A stretch of 28,104 nt of DNA, taken from Ga0074130 sp035492055. GTDB lineage: Bacteria > Pseudomonadota > Gammaproteobacteria > Burkholderiales > Rhodocyclaceae. The notes under the pieces are model-generated. The model worked only from the letters and a program-made list of their open reading frames with translations. It ran no database searches and was not told the DNA's origin. The translations under genes were made by a program, and so were the position numbers. The stretch spans positions 1 to 28,104 of the forward strand of contig DATJJR010000068.1 of assembly GCA_035492055.1 (NCBI GenBank), written 5' to 3'. This document shows positions 1 through 7,097 of this stretch, piece after piece (the stretch's first letter is position 1; every line of letters begins with the position of its first letter).

Positions 1-245
1 GGATCAGAGTTCCACTGCTCACGCGGGCCGGTTGGCACCACGTCGGTATGACCGGCGAAACAGACGACAGGCGACACATCGCCGCGGCGGGCCCACAGAT
101 TGGTGACCTTGCCGGCTTGAATGGTTTCGAGGCGAAACCCCAGCGGGCGCAAGTGATCAGCGATGAGGTCAAGACAGCCGGCATCGTTGGGCGTAACAGA
201 ATCGCGGGCGATCAGGGCTTGTGTCAGATCAAGAACTTCGGTCAT
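1..245 (-). CDS. dapE: succinyl-diaminopimelate desuccinylase, N-terminal part (cut by window edge)
   Basis: DapE is a zinc-dependent M20-family amidohydrolase that removes succinate from N-succinyl-LL-diaminopimelate in the succinylase route to lysine and the cell-wall diaminopimelate. Only the first 81 codons are present; the gene runs off the left edge. Translation from the ATG at 245-243 gives the family opening (LIARDSVTPNDAGC) and then FAGHTDVVPTGP, whose His is the first metal ligand of M20 peptidases. It follows pilU by 26 nt on the same strand and is the last visible gene of the dapC-dapD-pilU-dapE run, so it is probably co-transcribed with it. No frameshift is seen in the visible part. 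The identification rests on the N-terminus only, but that segment is very characteristic. Confidence 0.9.
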   Translation of the reverse strand, partial: MTEVLDLTQALIARDSVTPNDAGCLDLIADHLRPLGFRLETIQAGKVTNLWARRGDVSPVVCFAGHTDVVPTGPREQWNSD

Positions 246-271
246 TGCGGTTTGGGACTTGAGTTGAGTGC

Positions 272-1447
272 TTATTCGGGTTTGAGTGCGAAATCGCGGA
301 ACGAAACGGATTGTGCGGGCGCTTCGGCGATGGCGGCCTGAACAACATCGATTTTCTCGGTTTCAGGCTTGGGTGTGTTGCCCGCGTGTTCGGTATTGTT
401 GATCAGCCATTGCAGATTGTTGGCGGAATCGGCTGCACCGAGCGCTTCATCGAGCGAGATGGTGCCATTGGTATAGAGCGCGTACAACGCTTGTTCGAAG
501 GTCTGCGATCCCGGTGACAGGCTTTTTTGCATGGCTTCACGAATGCCGTCGATATCGCCTCTTTCCATCAATTCGGCAATGTGCGTCGTGTTCAACATCA
601 CTTCGGCGGCCGGCGTGCGCATGCCGTTCGGTTTTTTCACCAGACGTTGCGACACGATGCAGCGCAGTGTGACGGACAAGTCGGCGAGCAGTGAAGGACG
701 TGATTCAATCGGGTAGAAACCAATGATGCGCGACAGCGCCTGATAGCTGTTATTGGCGTGCAGCGTGGCGACACAGAGGTGGCCGGATTGGGCATAGGCA
801 ACCGCCTGACTCATCGTGTCCCGATCGCGAATTTCACCGATGAAGATCACGTCCGGGGCCTGGCGTAGCGCATTCTTCAGCGCGACTTCAAAACTCTTGG
901 CATCGGTCCCGATTTCTCGCTGGTTGACGATGGATTTCTTGTTCTTGAAAACGAACTCGACCGGATCTTCGAGCGTCAGGATATGGCCGCTGTGAATCCG
1001 GTTGCGATAGTCGAGCAAGGAAGCAATGGTGGTCGACTTGCCGGAACCGGTGGAGCCAACGACCAGCAGCAGGCCGCGTTTTTCCATGATCACCGGCGGC
1101 AACGTTATCGGCAGTGCAAGGGTTTCTATCTCCGGGATTTCATTTTGGATGAAGCGCAGCACGGCAGAAATCGTGCCGCGTTGATAGAACACGGAAACGC
1201 GGAAACGCCCTATGCCCGTTGCACCAACGGCGGTATTGAGTTCCTTGGTATCCGCCAGGGTCTGGAACTCTTCCGGCTTGATGATTTCCTCCAGCAGCGT
1301 GCGGATGGCAGTGACATCCATGATCTGCTGATTGATGGGAACCAGCGTGCCTTCAATCTTGATATTGATTGGCGAGCCGACTGCCATGAACAAGTCCGAT
1401 GCCTTTTTTTCGGACATCAGTTGAAACAGGCGTTGCATGGTTCCCAT
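272..1447 (-). CDS. pilU: type IV pilus retraction ATPase PilU
   Basis: This is a 391-residue PilT/PilU-family secretion ATPase that drives pilus retraction (twitching motility) as a hexamer at the cytoplasmic base of the type IV pilus. Visible motifs are Walker A GSTGSGKS at 131-138, the Asp box EDPVEF at 160-165, Walker B ending GEIRD at about 204-208, and the His box ATLHANN at 227-233. PilU rather than PilT is indicated by the long C-terminus with the SLSPGSQTFEQALY segment and the NNLQWLIN element, and by length (PilT is usually about 345 residues). The start at 1447 has a strong GGGGGGAG Shine-Dalgarno a few bases upstream; a second in-frame ATG lies three codons in. It sits between dapD and dapE with gaps of 26 nt on each side, not beside pilT as in many genomes. 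Confidence 0.93.
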   Translation of the reverse strand: MGTMQRLFQLMSEKKASDLFMAVGSPINIKIEGTLVPINQQIMDVTAIRTLLEEIIKPEEFQTLADTKELNTAVGATGIGRFRVSVFYQRGTISAVLRFIQNEIPEIETLALPITLPPVIMEKRGLLLVVGSTGSGKSTTIASLLDYRNRIHSGHILTLEDPVEFVFKNKKSIVNQREIGTDAKSFEVALKNALRQAPDVIFIGEIRDRDTMSQAVAYAQSGHLCVATLHANNSYQALSRIIGFYPIESRPSLLADLSVTLRCIVSQRLVKKPNGMRTPAAEVMLNTTHIAELMERGDIDGIREAMQKSLSPGSQTFEQALYALYTNGTISLDEALGAADSANNLQWLINNTEHAGNTPKPETEKIDVVQAAIAEAPAQSVSFRDFALKPE

Positions 1448-1473
1448 CTTTTACTCCCCCCGGAGCCAGTGGT

Positions 1474-2295
1474 TCAGTCGCCGCGCAGCAGATCGTTGAT
1501 GCTGGTCTTGGAGCGCGTTTGTGCATCGACCTTCTTGACGATGACGGCGCAGTAGAGACTGTACTTGCCGTCCTTCGAAGGCAGATTGCCGGACACGACG
1601 ACGGAACCAGCCGGAATGCGGCCTTGCAGCACTTCACCGGTTTCGCGGTCGTAGATCTTGGTGCTTTGACCGATGTAGACACCCATCGAGATGACGCAGT
1701 TATCTTCGACGATCACGCCTTCGACGACTTCCGAGCGTGCGCCGATAAAGCAGTTGTCGCCGATGATGGTCGGGTTGGCCTGCAGCGGTTCCAGTACGCC
1801 ACCGATGCCGACGCCGCCGGAGAGGTGAACGTTCTTGCCGATCTGGGCGCAGGAGCCGACGGTGGCCCAGGTGTCGACCATCGTGCCTTCATCGACGTAG
1901 GCGCCGATGTTGACGTAGCTCGGCATGAGGATGACGTTCTTGCCGATGTACGAGCCACGGCGCGCGGTGGCCGGCGGCACGACGCGGAAGCCGCCTTGCT
2001 GGAAAGCATGCTGGTCGTAGCTGGCGAACTTGGTGTCGACCTTGTCGAAGAAGTTGAGGCCGCCGGCGCTCATGACGCGGTTGTCTTCCAGGCGGAAGGA
2101 CAGCAGCACGGCCTTCTTGATCCATTGATGAGTGATCCAGTCACCGTTGATTTTTTCGGCGACACGCATGCGACCGGCGTCAAGTTCGCCGATGACGTGT
2201 TGCACGGCTTCGCCGATCTTGGCGGGCGCGCTACCCGGCTTCAGGGTGGCACGGTCTTCCCAGGCTTGTTCGATGATCTGTTGGATGTCGCTCAT
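1474..2295 (-). CDS. dapD: tetrahydrodipicolinate N-succinyltransferase
   Basis: DapD transfers succinate from succinyl-CoA to tetrahydrodipicolinate, committing flux to the succinylase branch of lysine and diaminopimelate synthesis; it is a cytoplasmic trimer. The protein has 273 residues, the normal family length. The N-terminal helical domain (about 1-100) is followed by a left-handed beta-helix of hexapeptide repeats (about 105-245) with phrases such as GKNVILMPSYVNIGAYVDEGTM and the IGARSEVVEGVIVEDN stretch typical of DapD. The start ATG at 2295 lacks a strong Shine-Dalgarno, but no better start exists. It lies 48 nt downstream of dapC and 26 nt upstream of pilU, in an evident operon supplying consecutive pathway steps (DapD, DapC, DapE). 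Confidence 0.96.
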   Translation of the reverse strand: MSDIQQIIEQAWEDRATLKPGSAPAKIGEAVQHVIGELDAGRMRVAEKINGDWITHQWIKKAVLLSFRLEDNRVMSAGGLNFFDKVDTKFASYDQHAFQQGGFRVVPPATARRGSYIGKNVILMPSYVNIGAYVDEGTMVDTWATVGSCAQIGKNVHLSGGVGIGGVLEPLQANPTIIGDNCFIGARSEVVEGVIVEDNCVISMGVYIGQSTKIYDRETGEVLQGRIPAGSVVVSGNLPSKDGKYSLYCAVIVKKVDAQTRSKTSINDLLRGD

Positions 2296-2343
2296 GTTTC
2301 GCTTTCGTTTGGGTGTTTGGGTTTGCTGTACAGGTATTGAAAA

Positions 2344-3543
2344 TCAAAGCGTCTTGCAGAAATCGGCAATGCGTCCGGCGGCTTCCAGGCAATCGTCAAG
2401 GCTGGCAACCAAGGCAAGACGGACGAAGCCGGCGCCTGGATTGACGCCATTCGCCGTGCGCGCCAAGTAACTGCCGGGCAGAACGCCGACATTATATTGA
2501 TGCATCAGGCGACGCGTGAATGTCTCGTCGTCGATTGGGGTCTGTGCCCATAGATAGAAACCAGCATCCGGCACTGCGGTTTTCAGATGCGGCGCAACAA
2601 GCGGTGTGACCTTGTCGAACTTTTCCTTGTACATGCGGCGATTGTCGACCACGTGCGCTTCGTCGTTCCAGGCAATCACGCTGACGGCCTGCACGACCGG
2701 GCTCATGGCACTGCCGTGGTAGGTGCGGTAAAGCAGGAATTGCTTGATGACAGCAGCGTCACCAGCGACGAAACCGGAACGCAGGCCGGGCACGTTGGAG
2801 CGCTTGCTGAGGCTGGAAAACACCACCAGATTCTTGTAGTCGTCGCGCCCAAGCTTGCGTGCAGCCTCGAGCGCGCCGAGCGGGGGCGAAGCTTCGTCGA
2901 AATAGATTTCCGAGTAACACTCGTCGGCGGCGATGATGAAGCCGTATGTGTCCGACATCGCGAACAGCGTCTTCCAGTCCTCGAGCTTGAGCACCTTGCC
3001 GGTCGGATTGCCGGGCGAGCAAACGTAGAGCAACTGCACGCGTTGCCACTGTGCGGCGCTGAGTTCGTCGTAGTCGAAGTTGAAATCGTTGCCCGGCAGG
3101 TTGTTCAGGAACACCGGCGTGGCGCCAGCGAGGTAAGCCGCACCTTCGTAGATTTGATAGAAGGGATTCGGGCTGACAACCAAAGCATCCGGTTTGGAGT
3201 GGTCGATTACCGTTTGCGCAAAGGAGAACAAGGCTTCACGCGAACCGTTGATCGGCAGAATTTGAGTCGCCACATTCGGTGCGGGAATCTTGTAGCGGCG
3301 CGCAATCCATTCGCTGATGGCCACGCGCAGCTTTTCGTCGCCTTGCGTCGTGGGATAATTTGCCAAGCCCGCGAGATTGTTGCAGAGCGCCTGCTTGATG
3401 AACTCTGGCGTTGCATGCTGCGGTTCGCCGATGCCAAGCTTGATTTCGCGCAAGCCGGCCGGCGCGGCGGGCGCATCCTTGGCGAGCATGGCGCGCAATT
3501 TCTCGAAGGGGTAGGGCTGAAGCTTGGCGAGATCGGGATTCAC
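2344..3543 (-). CDS. dapC: succinyldiaminopimelate aminotransferase
   Basis: A 399-residue fold-type I pyridoxal-phosphate aminotransferase that makes N-succinyl-LL-diaminopimelate from the keto compound with glutamate as donor. Seen directly are the substrate/cofactor motif CSPGNPTG (175-182), the cofactor Asp in AADECYSE (D207) and the Schiff-base lysine in SLSKRS (K247), followed by the arginine-containing NVPGLRSGF. Related aminotransferases have the same fold, but direct linkage to dapD and dapE and the opening MNPDLAKLQPYPFEKLR support DapC. It is the first gene of the dap run and is divergent from the transporter at 3606, with a 62-nt shared upstream region. Its length matches the family and the frame is intact. 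Confidence 0.93.
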   Translation of the reverse strand: MNPDLAKLQPYPFEKLRAMLAKDAPAAPAGLREIKLGIGEPQHATPEFIKQALCNNLAGLANYPTTQGDEKLRVAISEWIARRYKIPAPNVATQILPINGSREALFSFAQTVIDHSKPDALVVSPNPFYQIYEGAAYLAGATPVFLNNLPGNDFNFDYDELSAAQWQRVQLLYVCSPGNPTGKVLKLEDWKTLFAMSDTYGFIIAADECYSEIYFDEASPPLGALEAARKLGRDDYKNLVVFSSLSKRSNVPGLRSGFVAGDAAVIKQFLLYRTYHGSAMSPVVQAVSVIAWNDEAHVVDNRRMYKEKFDKVTPLVAPHLKTAVPDAGFYLWAQTPIDDETFTRRLMHQYNVGVLPGSYLARTANGVNPGAGFVRLALVASLDDCLEAAGRIADFCKTL

Positions 3544-3605
3544 GATAGATTTACGGCCGAAAAGCAGGGTCGGCAGACGCAGTGGCGGAAAACGGATAAT
3601 TATAA
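3544..3605. promoter_or_regulatory. divergent promoter region between dapC and EamA transporter gene
   Basis: This 62-nt spacer must hold or overlap the promoters of both flanking genes. On the minus strand a perfect TATAAT occupies 3604-3599, which would place the dapC transcript start about 50 nt before its ATG; its -35 would fall inside the transporter coding start and I see no good TTGACA there. On the plus strand GATAAT lies at 3595-3600, only 5 nt before the transporter ATG, so that transcript might start at or near the start codon. Both assignments are inference from hexamer likeness. Confidence 0.35.
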
Positions 3606-4484
3606 ATGGACACTTTGCCTGTAACCCAGAGAAAAACCATACCGATTCTCTGTTTGCTCACTGCTGCAACAGTTTGGGGTCTGGTCTGGTATCCCTATCG
3701 TGTGCTCGAAGCGGAGGGCATGAGCGGTATCGAGGCTTCGGTACTGACGTACCTGACGGCCACAACGGTGGGTTTGATTCTGTGGCGCAAGCAGTTGCGC
3801 GCTGCACGCATTACTCCAATGCTGATTGCGATTGCGTTGGCAGGCGGTGCTTGCAATCTGGGCTACGTTGCAGCCACGTTGCTGGGTGAAATTGCCCGCG
3901 TGTTGCTCTTGTTTTATCTCTCGCCGCTGTGGACGGTGATCTTTGCACGCCTCATTCTGCGCGAACGGCTGACGGCTATCAGTGCAGCCGTCATCGTTGT
4001 ATCCCTGTGCGGGGCCGGCATCATGCTGTGGCATCCGGAAGAAGGACTGCCTTGGCCTGCCTCGATGGGCGAATGGCTGGGGCTTGGCGCCGGCGTGTTT
4101 TTCTCGCTATCCAATGTGCTGGGCAAGAAGGCCGGTGAGGTGTCCATTGAGCTCAAGTCCTTGGCCATTTTTGTCGGTGCCGTGGTTTTGGGTAGCCTGG
4201 CCTGGCCGTTTTTCCCGAATACTGAGTGGCAGTTGCCGGGCACGTCCTGGCTCATGTTGGCGGTGGTCGGCGGCACGATTGCGATCACGAATGTGCTGGT
4301 TCAGTACGCCATTACGCAGACACAGGCGGCGCATGCCATCGTCGTATTGCTGTTTGAGTTAGTCGTGGCGGCGGTTGCTTCGTGGTTTCTTGCGGGCGAA
4401 ACGCTGGGATTGCGGGACTGGATTGGTGGCGGCTTGATTATTGGTGCAAGCCTGTTGTCCATGCGCATATCAAGCGGACATTAA
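3606..4484 (+). CDS. EamA-family (DMT superfamily) transporter
   Basis: An inner-membrane protein of 292 residues with ten hydrophobic segments arranged as two five-helix EamA repeats, roughly 11-145 and 155-290. Members of this drug/metabolite transporter superfamily move small metabolites such as amino acids or nucleotide bases, often as exporters, but the substrate cannot be read from sequence. Repeat landmarks are visible: an N-terminal helix with TVWGLVWYP, the LLLFYLSPLWTVIFA helix ending repeat one, and the mirrored LLFELVVAAVASWFLAGE near the end of repeat two. It is divergent from dapC; this might hint at amino-acid efflux, but that is weak inference. The ATG at 3606 has no convincing Shine-Dalgarno. 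The downstream 180 nt belong to ahpC regulation. Confidence 0.85.
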   Translation: MDTLPVTQRKTIPILCLLTAATVWGLVWYPYRVLEAEGMSGIEASVLTYLTATTVGLILWRKQLRAARITPMLIAIALAGGACNLGYVAATLLGEIARVLLLFYLSPLWTVIFARLILRERLTAISAAVIVVSLCGAGIMLWHPEEGLPWPASMGEWLGLGAGVFFSLSNVLGKKAGEVSIELKSLAIFVGAVVLGSLAWPFFPNTEWQLPGTSWLMLAVVGGTIAITNVLVQYAITQTQAAHAIVVLLFELVVAAVASWFLAGETLGLRDWIGGGLIIGASLLSMRISSGH

Positions 4485-4562
4485 TTTATAAAAATCATAA
4501 TCTTGGTAGCTAAACTCAAAGTGTTTTTACATAGTTTTAGATGCTGGTAACAAGTCTGAAAG

Positions 4563-4599
4563 ATAGCAGTTTCCTATTCAACGGATAGCCATAAACAAT
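4563..4599 (+). promoter_or_regulatory. OxyR binding site upstream of ahpC
   Basis: The stretch has four tetranucleotides at exact 7-nt intervals: ATAG (4563-4566), CTAT (4574-4577), ATAG (4585-4588) and CAAT (4596-4599). The published OxyR tetramer consensus is ATAG-N7-CTAT-N7-ATAG-N7-CTAT, so 15 of 16 defined bases match. The site ends just upstream of a plausible -35 element and about 65 nt before the ahpC start, the usual place for a class I OxyR-activated promoter. It predicts peroxide induction of ahpC and probably ahpF. No oxyR gene is in the window. Confidence 0.85.
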
Positions 4600-4628
4600 T
4601 TGTAGAACAGGGTTGATCGGCACACAAT
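4600..4628 (+). promoter_or_regulatory. candidate ahpC promoter
   Basis: TTGTAG (4600-4605) and CACAAT (4623-4628) are separated by 17 nt and lie directly after the OxyR site. The weak -35 is what is expected of a promoter that depends on OxyR contacting RNA polymerase. Transcription would start near 4635, giving a leader of about 30 nt with AAGGAG at 4653-4658. Confidence 0.5.
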
Positions 4629-4664
4629 CGCATCTCCAAAGTTTCTTAACCCAAGGAGATATGC

Positions 4665-5240
4665 ATGTCCCTGATCAACACCCAAGTTCAACCGTTCAAG
4701 GTCAACGCCTTCGTCAATCGTGGCGGCAAGGGCGAATTCATTGAAGTGACCGACCAGTCCCTGAAGGGCAAGTGGAACGTGCTGATTTTCATGCCGGCTG
4801 CTTTCACCTTCAACTGCCCGACCGAAATCGAAGATGCAGCCGACAACTACGCCGAGTTCCAAAAGGCTGGCGCTGAAGTCTACATCGTCACCACCGACAC
4901 CCATTTCTCGCACAAGGTCTGGCACGAAACCTCCGCCGCTGTCGGCAAGGCCAAGTTCCCGCTGATCGGCGATGCCACCCACACCCTGACCAATGCCTTC
5001 GACGTGCATATCCCCGAAGAAGGTCTGGCTCTGCGCGGCACGTTCGTCATCAACCCGGACGGCATCATCAAGACTGCCGAAATCCACTCGAACGAAATCG
5101 CTCGTGATGTTTCGGAAACCCTGCGCAAGCTGAAGGCTGCTCAGTACACCGCTGCTCACCCGAACGAAGTTTGCCCGGCCAAGTGGAAGGATGGCGCCAA
5201 GACTCTGGCTCCGTCGCTGGACCTGGTCGGCAAGATCTAA
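4665..5240 (+). CDS. ahpC: alkyl hydroperoxide reductase subunit C (typical 2-Cys peroxiredoxin)
   Basis: AhpC reduces hydrogen peroxide, organic hydroperoxides and peroxynitrite in the cytoplasm and is re-reduced by AhpF. The 191-residue protein keeps the PxxxTxxC active site as P44, T48 and peroxidatic C51, the catalytic Arg at R124, and the resolving C170 in EVCPAKW, followed by the AhpC ending LAPSLDLVGKI. The residue before the peroxidatic Cys is Asn (FNC) where enterobacterial AhpC has Val (FVC), and position 46 is Ala instead of Asp. The start at 4665 is fixed by AAGGAG 6 nt upstream; a nearby ATG at 4661 is out of frame. It is preceded by an OxyR site and followed after 164 nt by ahpF. 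Confidence 0.96.
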   Translation: MSLINTQVQPFKVNAFVNRGGKGEFIEVTDQSLKGKWNVLIFMPAAFTFNCPTEIEDAADNYAEFQKAGAEVYIVTTDTHFSHKVWHETSAAVGKAKFPLIGDATHTLTNAFDVHIPEEGLALRGTFVINPDGIIKTAEIHSNEIARDVSETLRKLKAAQYTAAHPNEVCPAKWKDGAKTLAPSLDLVGKI

Positions 5241-5264
5241 GCAATACCCCGCAGTTGCATGTCC

Positions 5265-5289
5265 CGACCGGCGCCACAAGCGTCGGTCG
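5265..5289 (+). other. stem-loop after ahpC (attenuator or mRNA 3'-end stabiliser)
   Basis: A 10-bp stem, CGACCGGCGC (5265-5274) with GCGTCGGTCG (5280-5289), encloses the loop CACAA and contains one G-U pair. It starts 25 nt after the ahpC stop. No T-run follows, so complete termination is unlikely. A partial terminator or a block to 3' exonucleases would let ahpC be expressed well above ahpF, as is typical for this pair. Confidence 0.5.
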
Positions 5290-5331
5290 TTCAGGAAGTC
5301 TGTTTGAATTTATTTTGAGACAGTTCCGCAG

Positions 5332-5356
5332 AGATGCCGCTCACACGGCGGCATCT
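5332..5356 (+). other. second stem-loop in the ahpC-ahpF spacer
   Basis: A perfect 9-bp stem, AGATGCCGC (5332-5340) with GCGGCATCT (5348-5356), has a 7-nt loop. It lies 39 nt before the ahpF Shine-Dalgarno and is not followed by a T-run. It is likely an RNA processing or stability element and probably works with the hairpin at 5265-5289. Confidence 0.45.
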
Positions 5357-5404
5357 GTCCGGAATTCACTCGACGATCAAAGTCGAAAATCAATGGAGGC
5401 AACA

Positions 5405-6994
5405 ATGCTCGACGACGCTATCAAAGCCCAATTGAAGGCTTACCTCGAAAAACTCGTCTACCCCATCGAAATCGTTGCGAACCTCGATGCCAGCGACACT
5501 TCGAAGGAAGTGCTCGCCCTGGTGCAGGACATTGCTTCGCTGTCCGACAAGGTCTCGTACCGCGAAACGGCCGATGCGAGCGTGCGTGCGCCGTCGTTCT
5601 CCATCAATCGTGTTGGCGCGGACATGAAGATCCGCTTTGCCGGCATTCCGATGGGCCACGAATTCACGTCGCTGGTGTTGGCGTTGTTGCAGGCCGGCGG
5701 TCACCCGGCCAAGGAAGAGCTGGAGCTGCTTGAGCAGATCCGCAACCTGGACGGCGAGTACAACTTCGTCACCTATATCTCGCTGACCTGCCACAACTGT
5801 CCCGACATCGTTCAGGCGTTGAACCTCATGGCGGTGCTGAACCCGAAGGTCAGCGCCACCATGGTCGATGGCGGTGTGTTCCAGGACGAAGTGAACGAGA
5901 AGAACATCCTCGCCGTGCCGACGATCTTCCTCAACGGCGAGCATTTCGACCAGGGCCGCATGACGCTGGCGCAGATCGTCGCCAAGCTTGACACGGGTTC
6001 CGCTGCAAAGGATGCCGCCAAGCTGTCGGCCAAGGAACCGTTCGACGTGCTCGTCGTCGGCGGCGGCCCGGCGGGCGCCTCGGCTGCAATCTATGCTGCA
6101 CGCAAGGGCATCCGTACCGGCATCGTGGCGGAGCGCTTTGGCGGTCAGGTCATGGATACGCTCGGCATCGAGAACTTCATTTCGGTGGATTACACCGAAG
6201 GACCGAAACTTGTCGCCGCCCTCGAAAATCACGTCAAGCAGTACGAAGTTGACGTCATGTCACTGCAGCGCGTGGCCGGTATCACGCCGGCAGCCAAGGT
6301 GGGTGGTTTGCACGAGGTCAAGCTGGAAAACGGCGGTGTGCTGCAAGCCAAATCGGTGATTCTCGCCACGGGTGCACGCTGGCGTGAGCTGGGTGTCACT
6401 GGTGAGCGTGAATATCGCGGCCATGGTGTTGCCTATTGCCCGCACTGCGACGGTCCGATGTTCAAAGGCAAGCCGGTGGCGGTGGTTGGCGGCGGCAACT
6501 CCGGTGTGGAGGCGGCGATCGATCTGGCCGGTATCGTCGGTTCAGTCGTGTTGCTTGAGTTCGCGTCCGAACTGAAGGCCGATGCCGTGCTGCAGAAAAA
6601 GTTGTTCAGCCTGCCCAACGTCAAGGTCATCACGCAAGCACAAACTTTGGAAGTGACCGGTGCTGACGGCCGTGTGAACGGTCTCGTCTACAAGGATCGC
6701 ACGACCGGCAACGACCACAAGCTGGAGCTGGATGGTGTCTTCGTCCAGATCGGCCTGTTGCCCAACTCGGACTTCATCAAGGGCACGGTCGCGTTGTCAA
6801 AGTTTGGTGAAATCGAGGTCGACGCCAAGGGCCACACGTCCGTGCCGGGCATCTTTGCTGCCGGCGATGTGACGACTGTGCCGTACAAGCAGATCATCAT
6901 TTCGATGGGCGAGGGCTCGAAGGCCGCACTGTCGGCGTTCGATTACCTGATCCGCAGTTCGGTCGAGGATTCGGTGGAAGCGAAGGCCGCATAA
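5405..6994 (+). CDS. ahpF: alkyl hydroperoxide reductase subunit F (NADH:peroxiredoxin reductase)
   Basis: AhpF is a cytoplasmic flavoprotein passing electrons from NADH through FAD and two disulfide centres to AhpC. The 529-residue product has the usual order. An N-terminal double thioredoxin-like domain (about 1-200) carries the C129-HN-C132 centre. The thioredoxin-reductase-like part follows, with FAD motif VVGGGPAGASAA near 217-228, the redox pair C345-PH-C348 in YCPHCDGP, an NADH-binding GGGNSGVEAA, and the C-terminal FAD contact GIFAAGDVT. I chose the ATG at 5405 because GGAGG lies at 5395-5399 with 5-nt spacing and because MLDDAIKAQLKAYLEKL is the normal AhpF start; an ATG at 5393 and further upstream codons remain open in frame. 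A very strong terminator follows within 30 nt. Confidence 0.96.
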   Translation: MLDDAIKAQLKAYLEKLVYPIEIVANLDASDTSKEVLALVQDIASLSDKVSYRETADASVRAPSFSINRVGADMKIRFAGIPMGHEFTSLVLALLQAGGHPAKEELELLEQIRNLDGEYNFVTYISLTCHNCPDIVQALNLMAVLNPKVSATMVDGGVFQDEVNEKNILAVPTIFLNGEHFDQGRMTLAQIVAKLDTGSAAKDAAKLSAKEPFDVLVVGGGPAGASAAIYAARKGIRTGIVAERFGGQVMDTLGIENFISVDYTEGPKLVAALENHVKQYEVDVMSLQRVAGITPAAKVGGLHEVKLENGGVLQAKSVILATGARWRELGVTGEREYRGHGVAYCPHCDGPMFKGKPVAVVGGGNSGVEAAIDLAGIVGSVVLLEFASELKADAVLQKKLFSLPNVKVITQAQTLEVTGADGRVNGLVYKDRTTGNDHKLELDGVFVQIGLLPNSDFIKGTVALSKFGEIEVDAKGHTSVPGIFAAGDVTTVPYKQIIISMGEGSKAALSAFDYLIRSSVEDSVEAKAA

Positions 6995-7021
6995 ACCGCC
7001 TTCATTCGCGGCAATAAAGCC

Positions 7022-7061
7022 AGAGAAAGCCCCGCTTCGGCGGGGCTTTCTCTTTTGTTTT
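7022..7061 (+). terminator. strong intrinsic terminator of ahpCF
   Basis: A perfect 14-bp stem (7022-7035 with 7040-7053) closed by a TTCG tetraloop is followed by TTTGTTTTC. The stem has the GCCCCGC core and AGAGAAA/TTTCTCT outer arms. It lies 28 nt after the ahpF stop and isolates the ahpCF transcript from the transporter gene at 7098. Confidence 0.95.
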
Positions 7062-7097
7062 CGGGCATAGACTGGCGAAAAAATCAGGGGAGCGCTT

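Noticed and set aside
1399..2340. A 313-codon plus-strand frame opposite dapD
   Set aside because: Its composition is an antisense reading of the hexapeptide-repeat gene, with no domain of its own.
2587..3624. A 345-codon plus-strand frame opposite dapC
   Set aside because: It shows no motif and mirrors dapC, whose catalytic residues are all present; it also runs into the divergent transporter gene.
5171..5404. A long N-terminal extension of AhpF reaching into ahpC
   Set aside because: The ribosome site at 5395-5399 and the normal AhpF N-terminus fix the start at 5405; the extension covers ahpC and two hairpins.
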